Positions 44,381 through 52,688 of a stretch of 64,000 bases of DNA are shown in pieces; positions within the stretch are counted from its first letter, which is position 1, and each line of letters starts with the position of its first letter. A program made the translations under genes and the position numbers. The notes beneath the pieces were generated by a model, which worked only from the letters and a program-made list of their open reading frames with translations, did not search any database and was not told the DNA's origin. The DNA is taken from assembly GCF_002001085.1 (NCBI RefSeq), contig NZ_MUNU01000009.1, positions 62,001 through 126,000 on the forward strand, read 5' to 3'. The DNA comes from Rhodanobacter sp. B05. Lineage in GTDB: Bacteria > Pseudomonadota > Gammaproteobacteria > Xanthomonadales > Rhodanobacteraceae.

Positions 44381-45619
44381 ATGAGCCTTCAGATCAAACC
44401 CATCCTGGTTGCGCTGCGCCGGCACAAGGCGGGCACGTTGCTGATCGCGCTGCAGATCGCGCTGACCCTGGCGATCGTCTGCAACGCGTTGTTCATCATC
44501 CACCAGAGGCTGGCCAATCTGTCGCAGCGCAGTGGCGTCGACGAAGCCGATGTATTCGTCATCACCAACCAGTGGGCGGTCGACAAGTCGACGCAGCAGA
44601 TCGACGCGCAGGTGCAGGCCGACATGGCCGCGCTGCGACAACTGCCCAGCGTGCGCGATGCCGCCCCCGCCAGCGGCTATCCGCTGGCAGGCGTAGGCTC
44701 GGACAATTTCGTCACGCTCACCCCCGATCAGGTCAAGCCGACCACCGATTCCGCGGTGTACGTGGGTGACGAGCACCTGCTTGACACGCTGGGATTGCGG
44801 CTGATCGCCGGACGCAATTTCCGTTCCGACGAAGTCCTCATGACGAGTACCCAGCAGGCGGTCTTTCCGCCGGTGGTCATCGTGAGCAAGACCCTGGCCG
44901 ATCGACTGTTCCCGGGCGGCTCGGCACTGGGCAAGAGCTTCTATGCCATGAGCGCGACCCCCACCACGATCATCGGCATCGTCGACAGCCTGCATCGGCA
45001 GGGCACCTCCCAGTGGAACAAGCCCTACGCCGGGCAGTCATTGATCTGGCCGGGGCGTCCGGATGACTCGCGCGGGATCTATTACATCGTGCGCGCCAGG
45101 CCCGGCCAGCTCGCCTCCGCGATGCGCGCGGCGCCCAAGGCGCTGTTCGCGCAGGATCGCATGCGTATCATCGATCCGAAGGATGGCCTGCTCGACTACG
45201 CGCAGATCCGCCACCGTGCCTACGACAGCGACCGCGGCATGGCGATCCTGATGGGCATCATCAGCGCCGTGCTGCTGGCGATCACCGCGGCGGGCATCGT
45301 CGGTCTCACCAGTTTCTGGGTCGGCCAGCGGCGCAAGCAGATCGGCGTGCGGCGTGCACTGGGTGCCACACGCAACAACATCCTGCACTACTTCCTCACC
45401 GAGAACCTGCTGATCGGTCTTGCCGGTGTGATCGTGGGCGCGGTGCTGGCGATCGGCATCAACCTGTGGATGGTGACCCGCTTCGAGATGGATCGGATGT
45501 CACTGCTTTATGTAGGCGTCGGCATCCTCGCCTTGCTGCTGCTGGGGCAGGGTGCGGTGTTCGCGCCGGCGCTGCGTGCCTCGCGCGTATCGCCGGTGGA
45601 GGCTACACGATCGGTGTGA
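44381..45619 (+). CDS. FtsX-like ABC permease, pair 1 subunit B
   Basis: A 412-residue permease, about 25 residues shorter than A. Helix 1 lies in ALQIALTLAIVCNALFII (about 22-40) and includes a Cys conserved in all B subunits. The periplasmic domain has the MacB-type pattern, with TLGLRLIAGRNF and VIVSKTLADRLFPGGSALG. The C-terminal helices follow MGIISAVLLAITAAGIVGL and the motif KQIGVRRALGATR. ATG 44381 is preceded by GAGGGGA; ATG 44375 is possible. It probably forms a heterodimer with the preceding A subunit. The intergenic region after it holds a perfect palindrome. Confidence 0.9.
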   Translation: MSLQIKPILVALRRHKAGTLLIALQIALTLAIVCNALFIIHQRLANLSQRSGVDEADVFVITNQWAVDKSTQQIDAQVQADMAALRQLPSVRDAAPASGYPLAGVGSDNFVTLTPDQVKPTTDSAVYVGDEHLLDTLGLRLIAGRNFRSDEVLMTSTQQAVFPPVVIVSKTLADRLFPGGSALGKSFYAMSATPTTIIGIVDSLHRQGTSQWNKPYAGQSLIWPGRPDDSRGIYYIVRARPGQLASAMRAAPKALFAQDRMRIIDPKDGLLDYAQIRHRAYDSDRGMAILMGIISAVLLAITAAGIVGLTSFWVGQRRKQIGVRRALGATRNNILHYFLTENLLIGLAGVIVGAVLAIGINLWMVTRFEMDRMSLLYVGVGILALLLLGQGAVFAPALRASRVSPVEATRSV

Positions 45620-45633
45620 TGAACGAAGAACAC

Positions 45634-45718
45634 GTAGGAGCCCGCTCGCGGGCGATGCTTTTGATTTGATCTAGGTTGTGCGTCAGAGCAAGAGCATCGC
45701 CCGCGAGCGGGCTCCTAC
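45634..45718. repeat. Long perfect palindromic repeat between pairs 1 and 2
   Basis: The arms are 26 bp each (45634-45659 and 45693-45718), exact reverse complements separated by 33 bp. The core of each arm, beginning GTAGGAGCCCGCTCGCGGGC, recurs with one mismatch at 48513-48601. Confidence 0.9.
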
Positions 45719-45749
45719 AGGAAAAATGAATCCATTGAGGTGATGCGAA

Positions 45750-47066
45750 ATGTTTGCCTACTATCTTGAACTGGCCCTGCGCAGCCTGAAGCGTAGCCCC
45801 GGCCTCACCGCGCTGATGGTGCTGGCGATCGGTTTCGGCGTGGCGGCATCGATGACCTCGTGGTCGGTGTTCCGCGCGGTGTCGGGCGATCCGATCCCGT
45901 GGAAATCCGCGCAGCTGTTCGTGCCGCAGATCGACATGTGGGGTCCGAATGGCCGCAACGCAGACGGCTCGCCTCCGAATGCGATGGATTACACCGACGC
46001 GGTGGCCCTGATGCGCGACCACCGCGCCAAGTTGCAGTCGGCGATGTACCAGATCTCGCCGTCGGTGGTACCGGCGGATGCCGGCAAGCATCCGCTGAAT
46101 GTCAGCGGGCACGCGGTCTATGGCGAGTTCTTTCCGATGCTCGATGTGCCGTTCGAGTTCGGCAGTGGCTGGAGCACGAGCGACGACACGAATCGTGCGC
46201 AGGTCGCGGTGATCGGCAGCAAGCTCAACCAGAAGCTGTTCGGCGGTGCCAACAGCGTGGGCCGTAGCGTCAACATCGAAGGCAGGGACTATCGCGTGGT
46301 CGGCGTGCTCGATCACTGGAATCCGCAGCCTCGCTTCTATGACGTGGTCAACAGCGGCGGCTTCGCCACCGATGCGGACGATGTGTTCCTGCCGTTCCAG
46401 ACGGCGATCCAGGCCAATATTTCGAACGACGGCAACACCAACTGCAACGCGGTGCCCAAGGAGTCGGGCTTCGTCGGCTTGCAGCATTCGGCCTGTGCGT
46501 GGATCGCCTTCATGGCGGAGCTGGACGACGCGGCGGCGGTGCAGGCGTACCGCAACTATCTGGACGGCTATGCGCGCGATCAGCAGCAGGCGGGGCGCTT
46601 TGCCTGGGCGCCGAACAATCGCCTGCTCGACGTGCCGGCGTGGCTGAACAATCAGCATGTGGTGCCCAGCGACACCAAGGTGTCGCTGCTGGTGGCGCTG
46701 GGTCTGCTGCTGGTGTGTCTGGTGAACACGGTGGGCCTGCTGCTGGCGAAGTTCCTGCGGCGCAGCAGCGAGATCGGCGTGCGCCGCGCGCTGGGTGCGC
46801 CGCGTGCCGCGATCTACACCCAATTCCTCACCGAGGCCGGCATCGTCGGTGCCGCCGGTGGCGTGCTCGGCCTGGTGCTTACCGGTGCCGGCGTGGCGAG
46901 CGTGGGCTGGGTGCTGCCCAAGGACATCGCCGCGCTGGCGCGGCTGGATGTGTCGCTGCTCGCGCTCACCCTGCTGGTGGCCGTGGTCGCCACGATGCTG
47001 GCCGGCCTGTATCCCACCTACCGTGCCTCGCGCGTGCAACCCGCGTGGCAGTTGAAATCGAACTGA
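45750..47066 (+). CDS. FtsX-like ABC permease, pair 2 subunit A
   Basis: A 438-residue permease. It resembles pair 1 A closely: SLKRSPGLTALMVLAIGFGVAASM in helix 1, SGDPIPWKSAQLFVPQID and LNQKLFGGANSVGRSV in the periplasmic domain, then SEIGVRRALGAPR. The periplasmic Cys pair (TNCNAV... and SACAW) is kept. The start ATG follows the palindrome at 45634-45718. After the stop, a second, different palindrome lies before subunit B. Confidence 0.9.
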   Translation: MFAYYLELALRSLKRSPGLTALMVLAIGFGVAASMTSWSVFRAVSGDPIPWKSAQLFVPQIDMWGPNGRNADGSPPNAMDYTDAVALMRDHRAKLQSAMYQISPSVVPADAGKHPLNVSGHAVYGEFFPMLDVPFEFGSGWSTSDDTNRAQVAVIGSKLNQKLFGGANSVGRSVNIEGRDYRVVGVLDHWNPQPRFYDVVNSGGFATDADDVFLPFQTAIQANISNDGNTNCNAVPKESGFVGLQHSACAWIAFMAELDDAAAVQAYRNYLDGYARDQQQAGRFAWAPNNRLLDVPAWLNNQHVVPSDTKVSLLVALGLLLVCLVNTVGLLLAKFLRRSSEIGVRRALGAPRAAIYTQFLTEAGIVGAAGGVLGLVLTGAGVASVGWVLPKDIAALARLDVSLLALTLLVAVVATMLAGLYPTYRASRVQPAWQLKSN

Positions 47067-47105
47067 GGATGGTGCGCATGTCCAGGGTGGCAGAACGCCA
47101 TGAAA

Positions 47106-47198
47106 CCGTTCGCGCTGAGCGTAGTGAGCGCAGCGAACGAAGTCGAAGCGTCGGGTCCTTCGACTTCGGCCCTCCGGGCCTACGCTCAGGACGAACGG
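47106..47198. repeat. Nested palindromic repeat inside pair 2
   Basis: Three nested pairs of arms: 47106-47112 with 47192-47198, 47115-47124 with 47180-47189, and 47139-47148 with 47158-47167. It lies between the stop of A2 and the start of B2 and belongs to a different family from the palindromes at 45634 and 48513. Confidence 0.8.
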
Positions 47199-47232
47199 AA
47201 CATATAGACCTACACGTTTGCGGAGTAACGCC

Positions 47233-48489
47233 ATGAAACTGCATCCCATCCTCGCCGCATTGCGCAAGCACAAGGCCGGCACCGTGCTGATCGCGCTGCA
47301 GATCGCGCTGACCCTGGCCATCGTGTGCAACGCGATCTTCATCATCGGTCAGCGCATCCAGCGCGTGAATCGAGCCACCGGGCTGGACGAGAGCAACCTG
47401 TTCTTCGTCAGCCAGCAATGGGTCGGCGCGCCCAGCGCGGACACGCCGGATGGCGTGGAGAAGCTCGACGCGATGCAGCGCGAGGACCTCGCTGCCTTGC
47501 GCAACCTGCCCGGCGTGGCCTCGGTCGCACCGATCAATTCGCTGCCCTTGCTCAACTCCTCCTGGACCGGTTCGGTCTCGCTCAAGTCCGGTGCCGAGAT
47601 CGGCGACAAGACGGGGACCCGCACCGCTTACTACTTCACCGACGAGCAGGTGTTCCCCACGCTGGGCCTGAAGCTGGTGGCCGGTCGCGCCTTCAACGCG
47701 GGCGACGTCCAGCACCAGGGATTTCGCGAAAATCGCGATCGCCCGGTGGCGATCATCACCAGGGCGCTGGCGGACAAGCTGTACCCCAAGGGCGGTGCCG
47801 TGGGCAAGGTGATGTACAGCGATGGCAGCAGCGCACCGACCACGATCGTCGGCGTGGTGACGCGCATGCAGATCCCCTCCAGCGGCAGCTTCGGCAGCGA
47901 CTTCGCGTGGAACTCCACCCTGATACCGACCCGGCTGGACGCGAACTTCGCGCGCTATGCCGTGCGCACCAGGCCCGGCCAGCTGGATGCGGTGATGCAC
48001 GCGGTGACGCCTCTGTTGTACAAGGTGAACCCGCTGCGTGTGCTTGATGACGACAGCGTGCGGCCGTTTTCCGATATTCGCGCCAGGGCCTACCGCGCCG
48101 ACGTGGGCATGGCGGTGCTGATGGGCGTGATCTGCCTGATCCTGATCGCGGTGACCGCCGCCGGCATCGTCGGCCTGACCAGCTTCTGGGTCGGCCAGCG
48201 GCATCGGCAGATCGGCGTGCGCCGTGCACTGGGCGCGCGCAAGATCGACATCCTGCACTACTTCCAGATCGAGAACGGGCTGATTGCCGGCGTCGGTGCG
48301 GTGATCGGGGTGATCCTGGCGCTCGGCCTCAACGCCTGGCTGATGACGCATTACGAGATGACCCGCATGCCGGTTCTCTACGTGCTGGTCGGCGTGATCG
48401 CGGTGCTGGTGCTGGGTCAGGCCGCCGTGTTCGTGCCGGCGCGCCGCGCGTCCAACGTGTCGCCTGTATCGGCGACCAGGGCCGCGTGA
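47233..48489 (+). CDS. FtsX-like ABC permease, pair 2 subunit B
   Basis: A 418-residue permease with the B-type start MKLHPILAALRKHKAGTVL and helix 1 AIVCNAIFIIGQR. Its periplasmic domain has NLFFVSQQWVGAPSADTP and LGLKLVAGRAFNAGD. The coupling motif is RQIGVRRALGARK. A GGAG sequence nine bases upstream supports the ATG. Unlike the other pairs, a 166-bp gap containing a palindrome separates it from its A partner, which could lower its expression. Confidence 0.9.
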   Translation: MKLHPILAALRKHKAGTVLIALQIALTLAIVCNAIFIIGQRIQRVNRATGLDESNLFFVSQQWVGAPSADTPDGVEKLDAMQREDLAALRNLPGVASVAPINSLPLLNSSWTGSVSLKSGAEIGDKTGTRTAYYFTDEQVFPTLGLKLVAGRAFNAGDVQHQGFRENRDRPVAIITRALADKLYPKGGAVGKVMYSDGSSAPTTIVGVVTRMQIPSSGSFGSDFAWNSTLIPTRLDANFARYAVRTRPGQLDAVMHAVTPLLYKVNPLRVLDDDSVRPFSDIRARAYRADVGMAVLMGVICLILIAVTAAGIVGLTSFWVGQRHRQIGVRRALGARKIDILHYFQIENGLIAGVGAVIGVILALGLNAWLMTHYEMTRMPVLYVLVGVIAVLVLGQAAVFVPARRASNVSPVSATRAA

Positions 48490-48512
48490 TGACGCCCCGG
48501 CCATCCCCGTGC

Positions 48513-48601
48513 GTAGGAGCCCGCTCGCGGGCGATGCCTTGGCATTGGCCCGGTGCGAATGGGAGCAAGACCAGGAGCATCGCCCGCGAGCGGGCTCCTG
48601 C
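48513..48601. repeat. Palindromic repeat between pairs 2 and 3
   Basis: Arms of 25 bp (48513-48537 and 48577-48601) are reverse complements with one mismatch. It is the same family as the repeat at 45634-45718. It ends 38 bp before the GTG of the next gene. Confidence 0.9.
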
Positions 48602-48639
48602 AGTGGACGTGCGGTTCGCACGGATGGCGGGGTAACGGG

Positions 48640-49977
48640 GTGTTCGCCTACTATCTCGGCCTGGCACTGCGCAGCCTGCGGCGCAGCCCGGGGTTGACGG
48701 CATTGATGATGCTGGCGATCGGCTTCGGGGTGGCCGGATCGATGACGACGTATGCGGTGTTCCGCGGTGTATCCGGCGATCCGATTCCATGGAAATCGGC
48801 GCAGCTGTTCGTGCCGCAGATCGACGCATGGGGGCCGGTGCAGATGTCGGGGCCGGGCGCGCGCAGCGGCACGAACGAGCCGCCGGATGCGCTGACTTAC
48901 GCCGATGCCATGGCCTTGATCCACGATCACCGCGGCAGCCGGCAGTCGGCGATCTATGCGGTGGGGCCGACCGTGTTGCCGACCGGCACGGGGCACAGTC
49001 CGATTCCGGTATTCGGGTTCGCGGTGTACGACGAATTCTTTCCGCTGGTCGACGTGCCGTTCCGCTACGGCAGCGGCTGGAGCGCCGATGACGACACGCA
49101 GGGCGCGCCGGTGGTGGTGATCAGCGATACGCTCAACCAGCAGGTGTTCGGCGGCGCCAACAGCGTCGGGCGCAGCCTCGACCTGGACGGCAGGGATTAC
49201 CGGGTGATCGGCGTGATGAAGCCGTGGAACCCGCAACCGATGTTCTTCGACGTGGTCGACACCGGTGGCTTCAGCAGCGACGGTCCGGCGCTGTTCCTGC
49301 CCTTGCAGCGCGCCATCGCCAGCGGCATGGAGAATGTCGGCGCGGTCAATTGCCCAAAGGGCACGCAGCCCGGCGCGGGTTATGCAGGTTTGCAGCAGTC
49401 GGCTTGCGTGTGGCTGGCCTACATGGTCGAGCTGGACGATGCGGCGGCAGTGCAGCGCTATCGGCAGTATCTGGACGATTACGCGCGCAGCCAGCAGACG
49501 ATTGGCCGCTTCGGCTGGCCACCGAACAACCGCCTGCGCGACCTGCGCGGCTTCCTCGAATACCAGCACGTGGTGCCGGACGATACCCGCGTGTCGCTGC
49601 TGGTGGCGCTGGGCCTGCTGCTGGTGTGCCTGGTCAACACCGCCGGCCTGCTGCTGGCCAAGTTCCTGCGCCGCAGCGGCGAGATCGGCGTGCGCCGCGC
49701 GCTGGGCGCATCGCGTCGCGCGATCCATGCGCAATACCTGACCGAGGCGGCGGTGATCGGCGTCGGTGGCGGCGCGCTCGGCCTGCTGCTGACCGGCATC
49801 GGCGTGTTCGGCGTGAACCGGATGTTGCCGCCGCGGCTTGCCGATCTCGCGCAGATCGATCCGTCGCTGCTGGCGCTGACCCTGCTGGTTGCGGTGCTCG
49901 CCGCCGTGCTGGCCGGCGTGTATCCCGCCTTTCGCGCCGCGCGCGTGCTGCCCGCGTGGCAGTTGAAAACCCATTGA
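48640..49977 (+). CDS. FtsX-like ABC permease, pair 3 subunit A
   Basis: A permease of 445 residues starting with GTG 48640 (VFAYYLGLALRSLRRSPGL). It has the A-type periplasmic domain with SGDPIPWKSAQLFVPQIDAW, an insertion of about ten residues around MSGPGARSGTNEP, and the Cys pair VNCPKG... SACVW. The C-terminal part has GEIGVRRALGASR. It follows a palindrome. The upstream extension of the frame is not homologous to the other A subunits and was excluded. Confidence 0.9.
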   Translation: MFAYYLGLALRSLRRSPGLTALMMLAIGFGVAGSMTTYAVFRGVSGDPIPWKSAQLFVPQIDAWGPVQMSGPGARSGTNEPPDALTYADAMALIHDHRGSRQSAIYAVGPTVLPTGTGHSPIPVFGFAVYDEFFPLVDVPFRYGSGWSADDDTQGAPVVVISDTLNQQVFGGANSVGRSLDLDGRDYRVIGVMKPWNPQPMFFDVVDTGGFSSDGPALFLPLQRAIASGMENVGAVNCPKGTQPGAGYAGLQQSACVWLAYMVELDDAAAVQRYRQYLDDYARSQQTIGRFGWPPNNRLRDLRGFLEYQHVVPDDTRVSLLVALGLLLVCLVNTAGLLLAKFLRRSGEIGVRRALGASRRAIHAQYLTEAAVIGVGGGALGLLLTGIGVFGVNRMLPPRLADLAQIDPSLLALTLLVAVLAAVLAGVYPAFRAARVLPAWQLKTH

Positions 49978-49987
49978 GGATGCGTCG

Positions 49988-51232
49988 ATGAGCCTGCATC
50001 CCGTCATCTCCGCGCTGCGACGGCACAAGGCCGGCGTCGTGCTGATCGTGCTGCAGATCGCGCTGACGCTGGCGATCGTGTGCAACGCGATCTTCCTGAT
50101 CCAGCAGCGCATCGAACGGGCGAGCCGCCCCACCGGCGCGGTCGAGGATGGCCTGATCCGCATCTCGCAAACCTGGTTCGGTGCGCCGAGCGGCGACGAT
50201 GCCGCGGCCATCGAAAAACTCGATGCGATGCAGCGAGCGGACCTGGCCACGCTGCGCGCGCTGCCCGATGTGCAGGATGCGGCGGCGTCGACCAGCATGC
50301 CGCTGCAGGGGATGATCTACAGCGGCAACCTCAGCCTGAACCCGCAGCAGAGCGGGTTGAACGTGACCGCTGCCTACTACTACGGCGACGAGCGCCTGCG
50401 CCCGACGCTGGGCGTGCGCCTGGTCGCCGGGCGTGATTTCAAGGTCGATGAAATCCTGCATCACGGCATCTCCGGCGACGCGGTGTCGCCGGTGGTCATC
50501 GTCAGCCAGCCGGTGGCCGACAAACTGTTCCCGCAAGGCGATGCGCTGGGCAAGACGATCTACCAGGATGGCAAGCCGGCCGCCATCGTCGGCATCGTCG
50601 AGCGCCTGCAGACGCCGACCACCCAGGCCTGGGGCAGCAGCTGGGACTACAACTCGGTGCTGGAGCCGGTGCGTCTGGATGGTGCCTCGGCCAGCTATGC
50701 GCTACGCGCGCGGCCGGGGCGCGAACAGGCGGTGATGCGCGAGGCACGCAAGGCATTGCTGGCCGTCAATCCACTGCGCGTGATGCCGGAAAGCTGGGGC
50801 ATCCAGTCGCTGTCGCAGATCCGCGCCAAGATCTATCGCGCCGATCACGCGATGGCGCTGCTGATGACGGTGATCTGCGTGATCCTGCTCGGCGTCACCG
50901 CCGCCGGCATCGTCGGCCTGACCAGTTTCTGGGTCGGCCAACGGCGCAAGCAGATCGGCGTGCGCCGGGCGCTGGGCGCGCGCAAGGCCGACATCGTGCG
51001 CTACTTCCAGGTCGAAAACCTGCTGATCGCCGGCGTTGGCGTGGTGCTCGGCGCGCTGCTGGCGGCGCTGCTGAACCTGTGGCTGATGGCGCACTACGCG
51101 ATGCCGCGACTGCCGCCGGCTTATCTGCTCGTCGGCGTGCTGGCGGTACTGGCGCTGGGCCAGTTCGCGGTATGGGGGCCGGCACGGCGTGCGTCGCACG
51201 TGCCGCCCGTGGTGGCGACAAGAGCGACGTGA
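49988..51232 (+). CDS. FtsX-like ABC permease, pair 3 subunit B
   Basis: A 414-residue permease. The B-type N-terminus is MSLHPVISALRRHKAGVVL, with helix 1 LAIVCNAIFLIQQR. Periplasmic segments include LGVRLVAGRDFKVDE and VIVSQPVADKLFPQGDALGK. The coupling motif is KQIGVRRALGARK. Ten bases separate it from the A3 stop, with GAGGATG upstream. It is followed by C/G-rich hairpins before pair 4. Confidence 0.9.
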   Translation: MSLHPVISALRRHKAGVVLIVLQIALTLAIVCNAIFLIQQRIERASRPTGAVEDGLIRISQTWFGAPSGDDAAAIEKLDAMQRADLATLRALPDVQDAAASTSMPLQGMIYSGNLSLNPQQSGLNVTAAYYYGDERLRPTLGVRLVAGRDFKVDEILHHGISGDAVSPVVIVSQPVADKLFPQGDALGKTIYQDGKPAAIVGIVERLQTPTTQAWGSSWDYNSVLEPVRLDGASASYALRARPGREQAVMREARKALLAVNPLRVMPESWGIQSLSQIRAKIYRADHAMALLMTVICVILLGVTAAGIVGLTSFWVGQRRKQIGVRRALGARKADIVRYFQVENLLIAGVGVVLGALLAALLNLWLMAHYAMPRLPPAYLLVGVLAVLALGQFAVWGPARRASHVPPVVATRAT

Positions 51233-51241
51233 ATGTTTTTT

Positions 51242-51352
51242 CCCTCCCCCTTCGGGGAGGGTGCCCAGAGGGCGGGAGAGGGTACGTTCGAAGCGCAGCG
51301 TTGTGCGCTGGCCGAACCCTCTCCCCCTGCCCCTCCCCCGATGGGGGAGGGG
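51242..51352. repeat. C/G-rich hairpin repeat between pairs 3 and 4
   Basis: Local arms 51242-51249 with 51254-51261 (8 bp), and 51330-51339 with 51343-51352 (10 bp, three-base loop). A long-range GGGAGAGGGT match to ACCCTCTCCC lies between them. It resembles the C-rich element at 42106-42128. Confidence 0.75.
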
Positions 51353-51373
51353 AGCAATATTCAGGAGGACGGA

Positions 51374-52681
51374 ATGTTCGGTTACTACCTCGACCTGGCT
51401 CTGCGCAGCCTGAAGCGCAACAAGTCGCTCACCGCGCTGATGGTGCTGGCGATCGCGCTGGGCATCGGCGCCAGCATGACCATGCTCACCGTACTGCATG
51501 TGCTGTCGGGCGATCCGCTGCCGGGGAAGAGCGCACTAATCTATTACCCGCAGATCGATCCGCAGGATCTCAAGGGCATGCAGCCGAACAAGGAGCCACC
51601 GGAGCAGGTCACCCTGATCGACGGACTGAACCTGCTGCATGCCGGGCGCGCGGATCATCAGGCGCTGATGAGCGGGGGCTCGGTGCCGCTGGACCCGCAG
51701 AAGACCGACTTGGATCCGTTCTACGTGGAGGCACGCTATACCACACCGGATTTCTTCCCGATGTTCGATGCACCGTTTTTGTTCGGGCACGCCTGGACGG
51801 AAGCCGATGGCGAGGCCAAGGTACGCGAGGTCGTGATCGCGCGCTCGCTCAACGACAAGCTGTTCGGAGGCGCCGACAGCGTGGGGCGCATCGTGCGCAT
51901 GGCCGGGGTGGACTGGCGCATCGTGGGGGTGCTCGACAAGTGGCGGCCCAACCCGCACTTCTATGACCTGAATACCGGCAGCTACGACTATGGCGAGCAG
52001 GTGTTCCTGCCTTTGCAGACCATGCTGGACTTGCGCCTGGATCGCAATGGCTCGACCGACTGCTGGGGCAACGGCGGTGGCGGCGTCGGCAACATCCTGC
52101 CATCCGACGATTGCGTGTGGCTGCAGTTCTGGGTGCAACTGGATACGCCGACCAAGGCGGCGGCCTACAAGGAATTCCTGGTGCATTACTCACAGGAACA
52201 GAAGGCGCTGGGGCGCTTCCAGCGTGCGCCGAATGTGCGCCTGCGCAACGTGATGCAGTGGCTCGACTATCAGATGGTGGTGCCGGGCGACGTGCGTCTG
52301 CAGACCGGACTGGCGTTCGGCTTCCTGCTGGTATGCCTGGTCAACACGGTAGGACTGATGCTGGCCAAGTTCATGCGCCGCGCCGCCGAACTGGGCGTGC
52401 GTCGCGCGCTGGGTGCATCGAAGCGGGCGCTGTTCGCGCAGTTGCTGATCGAGTCGGGTGTGGTCGGCCTGGTCGGCGGCGTCGGTGGTCTGCTGCTGGC
52501 GTTGTTCGGGTTGTGGCTGGTGCGGCAGCGTCCTTCGGACTACGCGGCCCTGGCGCATCTGGACCTGAGCATGCTGTTCATCACCTTCGCTCTGGCGGTC
52601 GGCGCCACCTTGCTGGCGGGCCTGCTGCCCGCTTGGCGCGCCTGCCAGGTCGCACCGGCGCTGCAACTGAAGAGCAACTGA
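51374..52681 (+). CDS. FtsX-like ABC permease, pair 4 subunit A
   Basis: A 435-residue permease, first of the second A subfamily. Helix 1 reads LTALMVLAIALGIGASMTML, unlike the GFGVAASM of pairs 1-3. HVLSGDPLPGKSALIYYPQID, ARSLNDKLFGGADSVGR and the Cys pair TDCWGNGG... DDCVW follow. The coupling motif is AELGVRRALGASK. AGGAGG six bases upstream of the ATG fixes the start. It is separated from B4 by seven bases. Confidence 0.9.
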   Translation: MFGYYLDLALRSLKRNKSLTALMVLAIALGIGASMTMLTVLHVLSGDPLPGKSALIYYPQIDPQDLKGMQPNKEPPEQVTLIDGLNLLHAGRADHQALMSGGSVPLDPQKTDLDPFYVEARYTTPDFFPMFDAPFLFGHAWTEADGEAKVREVVIARSLNDKLFGGADSVGRIVRMAGVDWRIVGVLDKWRPNPHFYDLNTGSYDYGEQVFLPLQTMLDLRLDRNGSTDCWGNGGGGVGNILPSDDCVWLQFWVQLDTPTKAAAYKEFLVHYSQEQKALGRFQRAPNVRLRNVMQWLDYQMVVPGDVRLQTGLAFGFLLVCLVNTVGLMLAKFMRRAAELGVRRALGASKRALFAQLLIESGVVGLVGGVGGLLLALFGLWLVRQRPSDYAALAHLDLSMLFITFALAVGATLLAGLLPAWRACQVAPALQLKSN

Positions 52682-52688
52682 GGCGAGC

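Noticed and set aside
46966..50298. Very long open frame on the minus strand (about 1,100 codons) across permease pairs 2 and 3
   Set aside because: It is a shadow of the GC-rich permease genes, rich in His, Arg and Gln, with no family resemblance and no ribosome-binding site.
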